A stretch of 64,000 bases of DNA from an uncultured Christensenella sp. (GTDB lineage: Bacteria; Bacillota; Clostridia; Christensenellales; Borkfalkiaceae), in contig CAJTUI010000012.1 of assembly GCA_910579705.1 (NCBI GenBank), forward strand, positions 10,543 through 74,542, in the 5' to 3' direction. Below the pieces are notes generated by a model. It was given only the letters and a program-made list of their open reading frames with translations, was not told where the DNA came from and ran no database searches. Made by a program: the position numbers and the translations under genes. How positions within the stretch are numbered: position 1 is the stretch's first letter; each line of letters starts with the position of its first letter. Positions 1 to 8,032 of the stretch are shown in pieces.

Positions 1-148
1 CGTACGCGCAAAACACGGGGATAAAGTACGGGCTGCGCATTCCCGCAGCCACCCCCGCCGCCACGGGAGCTATTCCGAATAATACCGCGCCTAAGTACAT
101 TGCGCCGCGTATGCGAATTATCCGCTTTATATCGTCCCTGTCTTTCAT
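1..148 (-). CDS. Partial hypothetical membrane protein (C-terminus off the left edge)
   Basis: The reverse strand is open from an ATG at 146-148 to the window edge, giving 49 residues that begin MKDRDDIKRIIRIRG. A charged N-terminus is followed by a hydrophobic segment (about residues 17-36, rich in Gly, Ala and Val) and another hydrophobic run at the cut end, so it is probably a small multi-pass membrane protein. It is divergent from the XRE regulator at 267 and shares the operator-bearing intergenic region with it, so it is a plausible target of that regulator. I do not recognise the family. Confidence 0.5.
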   Translation of the reverse strand, partial: MKDRDDIKRIIRIRGAMYLGAVLFGIAPVAAGVAAGMRSPYFIPVFCAY

Positions 149-160
149 ATAAAACCTTTA

Positions 161-249
161 TCTAATGTGTACATTATATAATAAAAGCATTATATAATTA
201 ATGCGTCTAGTTGTCAAGTATTTTTTTGATATATAATGTACACATTATA
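161..249. promoter_or_regulatory. Paired palindromic operators in the divergent promoter region of the XRE gene
   Basis: Two 18-bp palindromes have the form TATAATGT-N2-ACATTATA. The copy at 232-249 is perfect. The copy at 161-178 has one arm mismatch (TCTAATGT). The right copy contains the TATAAT (232-237) of a promoter whose TTGTCA lies at 211-216, with a short 15-bp spacer. A third, weaker palindrome (GCATTA...TAATGC) sits between them at 187-204. The arrangement fits autorepression by the downstream XRE protein and control of the divergent gene. The palindromes are seen directly; the binding partner is inferred. Confidence 0.65.
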
Positions 250-266
250 TATTGTGAGGATAATAT

Positions 267-470
267 ATGAAACTGAGGATACTGGATATTTTGAAAGCGC
301 AGGGACGGACGAAGTACTGGCTGTATATGCAGATGGGGCTGAGCTATCAGAACTTCAACAATATGGTAAACAACAATACCAAGAGCATAAAGTACGAAAA
401 TTTACAGGCTTTGTGCGAAATTCTGGACTGTACGCCGAACGACCTTTTCGAAGAATACTATGATAAATAA
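267..470 (+). CDS. Small XRE/Cro-type HTH transcriptional regulator
   Basis: A 67-residue protein that is essentially one Cro/C1-type helix-turn-helix domain. The segment LSYQNFNNMVNNNTKSIKYENL is replaced by the recognisable pattern of turn and recognition helix at about residues 25-45, followed by the LCEILDCTPNDLF signature typical of YozG/SinR-like mini-regulators. The ATG at 267 follows GTGAGGA at 254-260. No effector domain is present, so it should act as a simple DNA-binding repressor, probably as a dimer on the palindromes at 161-249. A GC-rich terminator follows directly. The overlapping reading frame at 236 is a shadow. Confidence 0.85.
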   Translation: MKLRILDILKAQGRTKYWLYMQMGLSYQNFNNMVNNNTKSIKYENLQALCEILDCTPNDLFEEYYDK

Positions 471-474
471 GAAT

Positions 475-509
475 CCCCCGCGCGGAGTATCCGCGCGGGG
501 GCGTTTTTT
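475..509. terminator. Strong intrinsic terminator after the XRE gene
   Basis: An 11-bp GC stem (475-485 with 491-501, loop AGTAT) is followed by CG and a T-run at 504-509. It ends the XRE transcript and lies just before the convergent end of pssA at 520. Confidence 0.9.
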
Positions 510-519
510 ATGTTATTAC

Positions 520-1203
520 TCAGGCTATGCCGCCGAACACGAACACGTTTACCAGTATCAGCGAAACGCAGATTACCACCACTATCGATATTGCGACGAG
601 AAGGCCTTTTACGCCGAGCTTGACCATTCTGAAACGGAACACAAACAGAAATGAAACGAGAAGATAGCAAAAACACATTATCAGTTTCGGGACGAGTATC
701 CCCGCCGTGCCGCCGAGCGCGCGAAACATTATCGCTATCAGATAGAAGACGGGCACGCCGATTGCGGTGTTTGTCACGGGCAGCCCCTCGTAGGAAGTTC
801 TCCTGCCGCAGTCTGGGTTTTGCAGACGGATTTCTTCCGTAACGTCGTAGTACGCGAGGCGCACGAGCGCGCTTAGAACGTACACGGCAAAAACGGCGAT
901 AAACCACCACTCGTGCATTCCCATTCCGTAGCCTATCATAACGGGCGCGACGCCGAACGCCACAAGGTCGCTCAGGGAATCAATCCTTTCCCCGAACATC
1001 TTGTCCTCCTGCGTTCTGTTTTTGCGCGTCTTTGCAACCGCGCCGTCAAACGCGTCGCACAGGCCCGATATCCAGAGGCAGATTACTCCGCCGTAGAACG
1101 GATACCCGACGACTGAAAGGCATATCCCGATTATTGCCGAAACTACCGACATATATGTAAGAATAACACCGTAGTGCCAGAAACCGACAAATTTTTTATT
1201 CAT
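520..1203 (-). CDS. pssA: CDP-diacylglycerol--serine O-phosphatidyltransferase (CDP-alcohol phosphatidyltransferase family)
   Basis: It transfers the phosphatidyl group from CDP-diacylglycerol to L-serine at the membrane. The family signature D-x2-D-G-x2-A-(K/R)...G-x3-D-x3-D is complete: D50, D53, G54, D75 and D79 in a 227-residue multi-pass protein. The spacing of the two Asp pairs, with an insertion KNRTQEDKMFGE, is as in Bacillus-type PssA rather than PgsA. I start at the ATG at 1203, not the longer reading, because the protein then begins MNKKFVGFWHYG. That ATG overlaps the stop of the upstream flippase-like gene by 8 nt (ATGAATAA), indicating translational coupling. No phosphatidylserine decarboxylase gene is adjacent. 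Confidence 0.85.
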   Translation of the reverse strand: MNKKFVGFWHYGVILTYMSVVSAIIGICLSVVGYPFYGGVICLWISGLCDAFDGAVAKTRKNRTQEDKMFGERIDSLSDLVAFGVAPVMIGYGMGMHEWWFIAVFAVYVLSALVRLAYYDVTEEIRLQNPDCGRRTSYEGLPVTNTAIGVPVFYLIAIMFRALGGTAGILVPKLIMCFCYLLVSFLFVFRFRMVKLGVKGLLVAISIVVVICVSLILVNVFVFGGIA

Positions 1204-2392
1204 ACTCTTCCTGTTTGGGCGTACTCTCCGCGACCTCTTCCTCCGCAACCTCTTCCGCGGCTAAATCCTGCGGTTCAGGCGGCGCAACCTCCTCGGGCGG
1301 CGCATCATTGGAAGAATGTTCCACTGCGGCCTCGGCAACCGCCTCCTTGGGCTTGCGGTGCATAACTCCGATGTGAAAACCGAGCGTTATCACACCGCTT
1401 ACCACTATGCTGAGATAGTACGAAACCGTTCGCATTACCATCATAGCGGAGAGAATAAAGGCGTCCGAAGTGAAAATTACCCTGTATACCCTTAAATACA
1501 AATATTCGAAAGCACCCACTCCGCCCGGCACGGGAAGAGAGGTATATCCGACGATAATAAACGACTGCAACGCAAACACGCTCCAAAAAGACGCGTCGGG
1601 CGCGGCGGCAAGGCAGATACAGCAGGAAATGATTATCCTTACCACTCTCTGCGCGGTGTTTAAAAGCAACGCGTTAAGAAACAGCAGACGGCGTTTGTGT
1701 ATTTCCTGAAAACACGCCGCGTACTTAGCAACCTCTTCGGAGATTTTAGTACGCCACTTCTGCTCGTTCTTGACAATCTTTATTTTGACGAGCAACGACA
1801 CAAGCCCGTTGCAGACTTTGAGCACCGTTTTATGAAACCGCATACAGCCGATAAGAAAAATCAGAAGTATGAGCTGTATGACCACGCCGAGGATTATAAG
1901 GAACTTCGTCATAAACGGAAATTCCAGAAACAGCGCAGGCCTGAGCGCGAAAGCGAACACCGTTAAAATTATCAGCGACGAGGTATATGCGACAGTATTA
2001 AACACAAGCGTGAACGACGCCGTTCCCGCGCTCATACCGTCCTTTACCATATAGTACGCCGCGGCGGGCTGTCCGCCCGAGGCGGAAGGAGTTATCGCGG
2101 AATAATAGATGTCGGCCGAGGAATAGGCAATAGACGGCAATACCTTGCCCCTATGCCCGAGTCCGCGGCTGATTATGTGCAGACTCAGCCCTTCGAACAC
2201 TATGCCCGCAATCATACAGACGACGGAGAGGGCGAGTAGCCACCACTTACTCGTTCTTATGAAGTTAAGTATGTTTTTAAAGTTGAGTTCCTGATAACTG
2301 AGCAAGAGGACGGTGAGCGTTATGCTTATAAGAAGGAACAAAAACAGTAAATTCCATAATTGTTTTTTGCCTTTTTTAGATAGTTTGCCCAT
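1196..2392 (-). CDS. Flippase-like integral membrane protein (LPG synthase TM-region / UPF0104 family)
   Basis: 398 residues with about eight hydrophobic spans. It has the hallmark SSADIYYSAITPSASGGQPAA segment (about residues 91-111) of the lysylphosphatidylglycerol-synthase transmembrane region (MprF flippase half, PF03706), and a later VPGGVGAFEYLYL motif. There is no aminoacyl-transferase half, so it is a stand-alone flippase-like protein, presumably for a lipid or lipid-linked substrate. The last ~50 residues are Glu/Ala/Pro-rich and probably cytosolic and disordered. The coupling to pssA supports a role in phospholipid handling. The actual substrate is unknown. Confidence 0.75.
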   Translation of the reverse strand: MGKLSKKGKKQLWNLLFLFLLISITLTVLLLSYQELNFKNILNFIRTSKWWLLALSVVCMIAGIVFEGLSLHIISRGLGHRGKVLPSIAYSSADIYYSAITPSASGGQPAAAYYMVKDGMSAGTASFTLVFNTVAYTSSLIILTVFAFALRPALFLEFPFMTKFLIILGVVIQLILLIFLIGCMRFHKTVLKVCNGLVSLLVKIKIVKNEQKWRTKISEEVAKYAACFQEIHKRRLLFLNALLLNTAQRVVRIIISCCICLAAAPDASFWSVFALQSFIIVGYTSLPVPGGVGAFEYLYLRVYRVIFTSDAFILSAMMVMRTVSYYLSIVVSGVITLGFHIGVMHRKPKEAVAEAAVEHSSNDAPPEEVAPPEPQDLAAEEVAEEEVAESTPKQEEYE

Positions 2393-2431
2393 AACCCGTC
2401 CCTTAATATATATTCAAGAATAACAAATAAT

Positions 2432-2460
2432 ACAGCCGTTGTCAATCGACAAACGGCTGT
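2432..2460 (-). terminator. Hairpin between parB and the flippase-like gene
   Basis: Arms 2432-2443 and 2448-2460 form a 12-bp stem with one bulged A. On the minus strand it is followed only by ATTATTTG, so termination is probably partial. Confidence 0.5.
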
Positions 2461-2470
2461 GGATTAAAAT

Positions 2471-3394
2471 TTACTGTTTGTCTATTATATCCAGTATCTC
2501 CGAAATTCTTTCCAAATCGTCGCGAGAATAGTAATCGATATAAATTCTGCCCTTCTTGTCGGTGCCGATAAGGCTGACCTTGGTGCGGAAAGCAAACCGC
2601 ATACGGTCTACAAGCTGTTTCAGCTCCACCGACGCAATCGCGCGTTTTTTCTTCTTGCGCTCGTCCAGAACTTCGGGCGCAAGCGTGTGCGCGCGCACCT
2701 TTTTTTCAAGCTCCCTTACCGAGGTCTGGTTCTTCACGCACTCGTTTGCAAACCGTATCTGGTCTTCGGCATTTAAAAGAACAATTGTTCGCGCGTGGCC
2801 CGCGGAGAGCTTGCCCTCCGAAACAAGCCCCATTACCTCGGGGCAGAGGTTTAAAAGCCTCAGCGTGTTGGCTATTGCGGGGCGGGATTTACCGATGCGT
2901 TCGGCAAGCTCGTCCTGAGTCAGCTTATAGTCAATCATAAGCTGTTTCATCGCTGTCGCCGCCTCTATCGGGTTCAAATCCTCGCGCTGTAAGTTCTCGA
3001 TTAACGAAATCTCTTTAATTTCCCTGTCGGTGTAGTTGCGTATAACTACGGGAATGGTCTGTTTACCCGCAAGCTTACAGGCACGGAAACGCCGCTCGCC
3101 CGCGATAATCATATACGTTCCGTCGCGGTTGTCGTTGACGACAATCGGCATAATCACGCCGTGTTTTCTAATCGAATCCGACAGCTCCCTCAACGCCTGA
3201 TCGTCAAAGTTTTTACGCGGCTGGTTAGGGTTTGCGGATATTAAGTTGAGATCCATTTCGGACGCGTTCTTACGCTCCTCCTCGGTATACCCGAACGCAC
3301 TCTTGTGCTCGAACGCTTGTTCGTATGCCGCACCCGTGTCCTTGAATAACTCGTCCAGTCCTTTCCCTAGTCCCTTAGGCGAACCTTTTGCCAT
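2471..3394 (-). CDS. parB: Chromosome-partitioning protein ParB (Spo0J family)
   Basis: A CTP-dependent DNA clamp that loads at parS and organises the origin region. The 307 residues show the family order. An N-terminal leader (GLGKGLDELF, residues 8-17) interacts with ParA. The CTPase/ParB core contains ISANPNQPRK near residue 53 and GERRFRA near residue 100. The central HTH contains LTQDELAERIGKSRPAIANTLRLL (split here as LTQDELAERIGKSR and the following helix), which reads parS. A C-terminal dimerisation segment ends ISEILDIIDKQ. The ATG at 3394 has GAGGTT upstream. parA lies 39 bp upstream, and three parS-like sites lie within 3.3 kb. Confidence 0.95.
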   Translation of the reverse strand: MAKGSPKGLGKGLDELFKDTGAAYEQAFEHKSAFGYTEEERKNASEMDLNLISANPNQPRKNFDDQALRELSDSIRKHGVIMPIVVNDNRDGTYMIIAGERRFRACKLAGKQTIPVVIRNYTDREIKEISLIENLQREDLNPIEAATAMKQLMIDYKLTQDELAERIGKSRPAIANTLRLLNLCPEVMGLVSEGKLSAGHARTIVLLNAEDQIRFANECVKNQTSVRELEKKVRAHTLAPEVLDERKKKKRAIASVELKQLVDRMRFAFRTKVSLIGTDKKGRIYIDYYSRDDLERISEILDIIDKQ

Positions 3395-3433
3395 AATTTA
3401 ACCTCGCAATTTAAGATTTTCTTTATTAGTGTG

Positions 3434-4198
3434 TTATTTCTGTTTGGATAAAAACTCTTCCGTAAGCGCCTTGTACGCCCTCGCCCCGACGCACTTCGGG
3501 TCGTGCAGCATAACGGGCTTACCGTGGCTGGGAGCCTCGGCAAGCCTTACGTTACGCGGAATGATTATCTCGTAAAGTTTCTTCTTGAAAAACTTCTTTA
3601 TCTCGGCGGCTATCTGTTTGGAAATCAACGCCCTGCTGTCGTACATAGTGATTACAACCCCCTCTATCTGCAAGTTGGGATTGAGATGCTGTTTGACAAG
3701 GGCAATCGTGTTCATAAGCTGGCTGAGCCCTTCGAGGGCGAAATACTCGCTCTGCAACGGAATGATAACCGAGTCGGCCGCAACCCAGGCGTTGATAGTG
3801 AGCAGCCCCAGCGACGGCGGACAGTCGATAAATATGTAATCGTATGACGAGCGGACTTTTTCGAGAGTCTCTTTCAAAATCCTCTCTCTGTTCCGCTTGT
3901 ATACGAGGTCTACTTCCGCCCCCGTCAGATCGACGTTGGCGGGAAGTATATCCAAAAGTTTGACCTGCGTGGGCATAATATTGGCCGCGGCGGTATCTTC
4001 CTCAATAAGCACGTTATAGACCGATTTCTTCAACGCGCTCTTGGAAAATCCAAGCCCCGTGGTTGCGTTCCCTTGCGAATCTATATCCACAAGCAAAACG
4101 CGTTTTCCGAACTCGGCACAGTACGCCGCCATATTAACCGCCGTGGTGGTCTTGCCCACGCCGCCCTTCTTGTTAGTAAATGCAATTATCTTACCCAT
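3434..4198 (-). CDS. parA: Chromosome-partitioning ATPase ParA (Soj family)
   Basis: A MinD/ParA-type ATPase of 254 residues that binds DNA non-specifically when ATP-bound and is stimulated by ParB. The deviant Walker A KKGGVGKTTT is at residues 10-19 with both signature lysines. The Walker A' segment VLLVDIDSQGNAT is near residue 34 and the Walker B YIFIDCPPSLG near residue 120. It has no N-terminal HTH extension, as is usual for chromosomal Soj. GAGGAA precedes the ATG. It is followed by parB after 39 bp. Confidence 0.95.
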   Translation of the reverse strand: MGKIIAFTNKKGGVGKTTTAVNMAAYCAEFGKRVLLVDIDSQGNATTGLGFSKSALKKSVYNVLIEEDTAAANIMPTQVKLLDILPANVDLTGAEVDLVYKRNRERILKETLEKVRSSYDYIFIDCPPSLGLLTINAWVAADSVIIPLQSEYFALEGLSQLMNTIALVKQHLNPNLQIEGVVITMYDSRALISKQIAAEIKKFFKKKLYEIIIPRNVRLAEAPSHGKPVMLHDPKCVGARAYKALTEEFLSKQK

Positions 4199-4222
4199 AA
4201 AATTCCTCGCCCTCGGGGCACG

Positions 4223-4236
4223 GTTTCACGTGAAAC
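4223..4236. other. parS site (inner 14 bp of the consensus)
   Basis: GTTTCACGTGAAAC is the palindromic core of the Spo0J/ParB site TGTTTCACGTGAAACA; only the outermost base on each side differs. It lies between ftsH and parA, as parS sites often do near par operons. Confidence 0.88.
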
Positions 4237-4238
4237 GT

Positions 4239-6269
4239 TCAGCTTTCGTATCTCTTGAAAGGATTCTCCGCACGGTCGTTATCGTGTTCGTCCATATACT
4301 TGATAACTTCGTCGTAGCTCTTCCCTTCGAGAAGTAAATCGACTTCTTCGGTATAGATGGTTTCGCGTTCTATCAGAACCCTCGCCATATTGTCTAAAAT
4401 GTTGCGGTTTTCGCTTAAAAGCTTTCTTGCGCGTTCGAGCTGGGTCGAAATAATCTGACGCACTTCGTCGTCTATCATTTTCGCCGTCTCTTCCGAGTAC
4501 GGGTTGTGGGTCGCCATATCCCTGCCGAGGAAGACGGGCTGAGAATCGTCGCTGTAACTGATAAGGCCGAGTTTTTCGCTCATACCGAACTCGGTAACCA
4601 TTGCGCGGGCGAATTTGGTCGCCTGCTTGATGTCGCCCGTCGCGCCCGACGAAATATCCTTGATTACAAGCTCTTCCGCGACTCTGCCGCCGAGCGTCAT
4701 ACATATATCGTCAAGCATAAAGTTTTTGGAGTAATACGCGCGGTCGGTTTCGGGCCTCGTCATCGTGAACCCGCCCGCATTGCCGCGGGGAATAATCGTA
4801 ACCTCGTGCACGGGGTCGCAGTTGGGACAAAGCTTTGCAAGAATGCAGTGACCCGACTCGTGGAACGCCGTAAGCCTCTTTTCGGATTCGGTGACAACCT
4901 TGCTCCTCTTCGCGGGGCCCATTGCCACTTTGTCTATACTTTCGAAAAGTTCGGCATTGGTAATGAATTTCTTGTCCGCACGCGCGGCGAGGATTGCCGC
5001 CTCGTTTAAAAGGTTTGCAAGGTCCGCGCCCGAGAAACCTGCCGTAAGTCTTGCAACCGTCTTGAAATTGACGTCGGGTGCAAGGGGTTTGTTGCGCGCG
5101 TGCACCTTTAATATCTGCTCCCTGCCCTTCACGTCGGGAAGGTTGACGTAAACCTGTCTGTCAAATCTGCCGGGACGAGTCAGCGCGGGGTCGAGAATGT
5201 CCGCGCGGTTGGTCGCCGCCATAACGATAACTCCGTCGTTGGACTCGAACCCGTCCATCTGCACGAGTATCTGGTTGAGGGTCTGCTCCCTCTCGTCGTT
5301 ACCGCCGCCGAGCCCCGCGCCGCGGTGACGGCCCACTGCGTCGATTTCGTCGACGAATATAATGCAGGGCTGGTTTTTCTTCGCCATTTCAAAGAGGTCG
5401 CGCACACGCGACGCGCCGACGCCGACGTACATTTCAACGAAGTCGGAACCCGATACCGAGAAGAACGGTACGCCCGCCTCGCCCGCAACGGCCTTTGCAA
5501 ACAGCGTTTTACCCGTTCCCGGAGGGCCTACCAAAAGCACGCCCTTGGGAATGCGTGCACCCACGTCGGAAAACTTTTTCGGTTGACGCAGGAACTCCAC
5601 TATCTCCGCAAGCTCTACTTTTTCCTCTTCCGCGCCCGCAACGTCCGTAAAGCGCACCTTGATATTTGTAGACACGCGGGCCTTTGTCTTCGCAAAGCTC
5701 ATAACCTTGCCTGCGCCGCCCATCGAGGAGCGGATTATCAAAAAGAAAACCACGCACACGACCACAAGCATAAGAACGGAGAACGCCGTCGACACCCAGC
5801 TGCCCGCATTAGGATTGGCCTGGTCGATTACAACGCCGTAGGTGAACTGCCAGCGGTCGAAGGTTTCGGAGTCCCAGCTCTCAACGCCGTAGGGCGAAGG
5901 GCCGTAACAGTAAAACGCCTTGGTGTAGCCGTCGCCTCTTTTGACGTAACCGTTGTACTCGTAGCCGCTTGTCGAAACTTTCCATATTACGGTAAGCGCC
6001 CTTTCCTTATCGTCGTCGGTGACGATTGCATTGTCCTTTACCTTATAGCCTTCCAGCTTAACCTCGGTCTTCTGCTCGCCGTCGTCCAAGCGGCTGTAAA
6101 TTTTTCCGTCTTCAACGTAGTACTGCGCGTTTTCGACGTACTGCTGAAAGGTGGTCCTGTCAATTTTCGAAGCGCCGCCGTTCATAAGTTGCGTAAATAT
6201 AATTACGCCGACTGCGACAACAAGCGCTGCAATAATTATCCAGGATATAATTCTGCCTTTTTTGCTCAA
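4239..6269 (-). CDS. ftsH: ATP-dependent zinc metalloprotease FtsH
   Basis: A membrane-anchored AAA+ protease for quality control of membrane and short-lived cytosolic proteins. With the chosen start it has 676 residues: a TM near residues 7-28, an extracytoplasmic domain, and a second TM near 160-180. The AAA module has Walker A GPPGTGKT at 248-255, Walker B IIFVDEID near 303 and an SRH with RPGRFDRQ. The peptidase zinc motif HESGH is at 470-474, with the third ligand in SSGATGDIKQAT. I start at TTG 6269, since AAGGAG sits 7 nt before it; the longer reading would place that Shine-Dalgarno inside the gene. It is followed by parA. Confidence 0.94.
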   Translation of the reverse strand: MSKKGRIISWIIIAALVVAVGVIIFTQLMNGGASKIDRTTFQQYVENAQYYVEDGKIYSRLDDGEQKTEVKLEGYKVKDNAIVTDDDKERALTVIWKVSTSGYEYNGYVKRGDGYTKAFYCYGPSPYGVESWDSETFDRWQFTYGVVIDQANPNAGSWVSTAFSVLMLVVVCVVFFLIIRSSMGGAGKVMSFAKTKARVSTNIKVRFTDVAGAEEEKVELAEIVEFLRQPKKFSDVGARIPKGVLLVGPPGTGKTLFAKAVAGEAGVPFFSVSGSDFVEMYVGVGASRVRDLFEMAKKNQPCIIFVDEIDAVGRHRGAGLGGGNDEREQTLNQILVQMDGFESNDGVIVMAATNRADILDPALTRPGRFDRQVYVNLPDVKGREQILKVHARNKPLAPDVNFKTVARLTAGFSGADLANLLNEAAILAARADKKFITNAELFESIDKVAMGPAKRSKVVTESEKRLTAFHESGHCILAKLCPNCDPVHEVTIIPRGNAGGFTMTRPETDRAYYSKNFMLDDICMTLGGRVAEELVIKDISSGATGDIKQATKFARAMVTEFGMSEKLGLISYSDDSQPVFLGRDMATHNPYSEETAKMIDDEVRQIISTQLERARKLLSENRNILDNMARVLIERETIYTEEVDLLLEGKSYDEVIKYMDEHDNDRAENPFKRYES

Positions 6270-6485
6270 AATAAATCTCCTTGACAATATATATTATATA
6301 TTTTGTAATAACAATTGGTATTCTACCACATCAGACGTATGTTTTCAAGCGTTTAACGCAAATAAATTGCATATATCACTTAAATTTTATGTCGTTTTCA
6401 CTTTGTTAAACGCTTTAAAAATACTTAAATTTTCCCATTTTTATTGAAAAATTTCTTTGCGCCTATCAATTTTTTAATCAAAAAA

Positions 6486-6501
6486 TGTTTAACGTGAAAC
6501 T
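6486..6501. other. Degenerate parS-like site
   Basis: TGTTTAACGTGAAACT differs from the parS consensus at two of 16 positions. It lies 27 bp from a perfect site, so it could be a second, weaker ParB-loading site. Confidence 0.5.
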
Positions 6502-6528
6502 TTCAACCAAATTTTTTATACTTTGAAG

Positions 6529-6544
6529 TGTTTCACGTGAAACA
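6529..6544. other. Perfect parS site
   Basis: TGTTTCACGTGAAACA matches the canonical 16-bp Bacillus Spo0J/ParB palindrome exactly. It is about 2.2 kb from the proposed oriC and 3.1 kb upstream of parB. Confidence 0.96.
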
Positions 6545-6863
6545 GAAAGCGCGATTTTCTTGATAAAATGTTGATATGTTTACAGACTATTGTGGAATTG
6601 TGGAATTTATCAATACAACCCCTTTGCCCGCTATTGATTATTTTGTGTAATCGGTAAGCTAAAAATACCTTTTTTATGCCTTTTAAAGCCTATAATTTTA
6701 TATATTAAGTAATTTCGGCGCATAAAAAAATTTGCGCGCCGCACGGGCGAGAGGGCGCTACGAGCCACGTAAAAACGGCGGCGGCCAAATAAAATATTCA
6801 CTAAAATCAAAAAGATATTATATTTTAATAAAAAGCGGGCAATAACTGTTTCGAGGTTAAAAT

Positions 6864-7448
6864 ATGGACTATTCATTCAATTTATATAATTCGCTGGCTC
6901 CGAACGGGGTCTGCCTTGCCCTTAAAAAAATAATGCCCGAAAACTGCAAGCCGCCCGTAATACTTTGCATCGGCAGCGATTTGTCGGTAGGCGACAGCTT
7001 GGGTCCCGTCACGGGCACAAAATTAAAACAGATGCTTGCGGGGCTCAACTGCTACGTTTACGGAACGCTGGCTAAGCCCATCACCGCGCACGAGGTCAAG
7101 TATATGAACGATTTTTTGAGACAGACCCACCCCGACAGTCCGATAATCGCTATCGACGCCGCGGTCGGGCTTGCGGGGGACATCGGTCTAATCAAAATAT
7201 CGGATAAGGCGTTGAAACCGGGCAGCGGAGCAAACAAAAAGCTTGCCAAGGTCGGCGACGTATCTGTTATGGGAATAATCGCAGAGCAGTCCGTGTTCAA
7301 TTACTCGCTTTTCTCGGCGACTAGGCTGAACGTAATATACAGAATGTCGGAAATAATTGCGGAAGGCATTTTCTCGTACATTCTCGACCTAATTCAGAAC
7401 GCGGGAGTAAAGCAGGCGTACGCCGACGTATTTACAAGTTTTCTTTAA
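6864..7448 (+). CDS. yyaC: Spore protease YyaC-like protein (DUF1256, sporulation-associated)
   Basis: 194 residues. It matches the YyaC family (related to germination protease GPR and hydrogenase-maturation proteases): ILCIGSDLSVGDSLGP (residues 34-49) with the conserved acidic positions, then IIAIDAAVG near 92, PGSG near 113 and VGDVSVMGI near 126. In Bacillus yyaC also lies near oriC beside spo0J. Its presence suggests a sporulating lineage, though one gene is not proof. GAGGTT precedes the ATG at 6864. It is the only plus-strand gene within the minus-strand left arm. Confidence 0.85.
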   Translation: MDYSFNLYNSLAPNGVCLALKKIMPENCKPPVILCIGSDLSVGDSLGPVTGTKLKQMLAGLNCYVYGTLAKPITAHEVKYMNDFLRQTHPDSPIIAIDAAVGLAGDIGLIKISDKALKPGSGANKKLAKVGDVSVMGIIAEQSVFNYSLFSATRLNVIYRMSEIIAEGIFSYILDLIQNAGVKQAYADVFTSFL

Positions 7449-7489
7449 TAAAAAAGCACAGCGCCGACTTTATTTGTCGGCGCTGTGCT
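7449..7489 (-). terminator. Terminator between yyaC and the SLOG gene
   Basis: A perfect 14-bp stem (7455-7468 with 7476-7489). Read on the minus strand it is followed by CTTTTTTATT, a good U-tract for the SLOG gene. On the plus strand no T-run follows, so it would stop yyaC less efficiently. Confidence 0.88.
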
Positions 7490-7522
7490 GTATGGGCGCA
7501 TAAATTTTCAAGTGGCGCAAAG

Positions 7523-7975
7523 TTAGAGTTCAATAATTCTTTTACCCGCCTTTCTGGCGTAATTGACGGTATAATAAGTGCCGCCGCCGTTCCGCCTTAA
7601 AAAACTGACCAGCGCGTCGCACCTGTCTACCATAAATCTGTTGCGCTCCAACATACAGCCGTCGTAATAGGCAGGCGCAAGCGTTATAACCTCGTCGCAA
7701 TATCTGATAATATTTTCATACCGCGCTTTGATTCTAGCCGAAAACAAATGAGTCTGGTTGGCGCAGGGGATACAGGCAGTAAGCTTGACGGCGTACTTCT
7801 GCTTATGATAAATCACCGCCTCGGCCGCGGCCAGATCGAACCCGACGGCCATACCGCACAAAAACTCCTCCGTGCCGGTAATTATAAGGTTGCGCACCAC
7901 TCTGTCAAGAAGGGCGGCGTCAAACCCGCAATTATTCAGATTTCTGTGCCCCGTAAAAGCGCATACTCTATACAT
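7523..7975 (-). CDS. SLOG-superfamily protein (YpsA/DUF1273-like)
   Basis: 150 residues starting MYRVCAFTGHRN, the N-terminal nucleotide-loop signature of the YpsA/SLOG group. It is followed by FLCGMAVGFDLAAAEAV (about residues 38-54), IPCANQT near 74, VDRCDALVSFLRRNGGGTYYTVNYA near 115 and a terminal KRIIEL. SLOG domains bind nucleotides or nucleotide-derived ligands, and YpsA influences cell division in Bacillus, but no function can be assigned here. It lies 57 bp downstream of rsmG on the same strand and is probably co-transcribed. No clear Shine-Dalgarno precedes the ATG. Confidence 0.75.
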   Translation of the reverse strand: MYRVCAFTGHRNLNNCGFDAALLDRVVRNLIITGTEEFLCGMAVGFDLAAAEAVIYHKQKYAVKLTACIPCANQTHLFSARIKARYENIIRYCDEVITLAPAYYDGCMLERNRFMVDRCDALVSFLRRNGGGTYYTVNYARKAGKRIIEL

Positions 7976-8032
7976 AAATTATTTCCCGAAAAACTTGAAC
8001 TTTATCCGACGTTTCCTCAATCCGCTCAAAAA

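Larger units (their letters stand above)
6270..6863. other. AT-rich gene-free region with parS sites, between ftsH and yyaC
   Basis: About 590 bp without a credible gene. It holds the ftsH promoter region (TATATAAT-like tracts at 6285-6300), one perfect and one degenerate parS site (6529-6544, 6486-6501), and a tandem octamer TTGTGGAA at about 6590-6606. Near 6720-6790 a GC-richer patch precedes yyaC. The complementary reading frame at 6631-6876 has no start context and looks spurious. Confidence 0.6.

Noticed and set aside
5325..6284. 319-codon frame opposite ftsH
   Set aside because: Shadow frame on the other strand of a certain gene, with no start context.
6590..6606. Tandem TTGTGGAA octamers as DnaA boxes
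   Set aside because: They differ from TTATCCACA at two or more positions, and the better cluster is at 8760-9027.
6631..6876. 81-codon minus-strand frame in the parS region
   Set aside because: No Shine-Dalgarno, overlaps the yyaC start, and amino-acid composition is that of AT-rich non-coding DNA.
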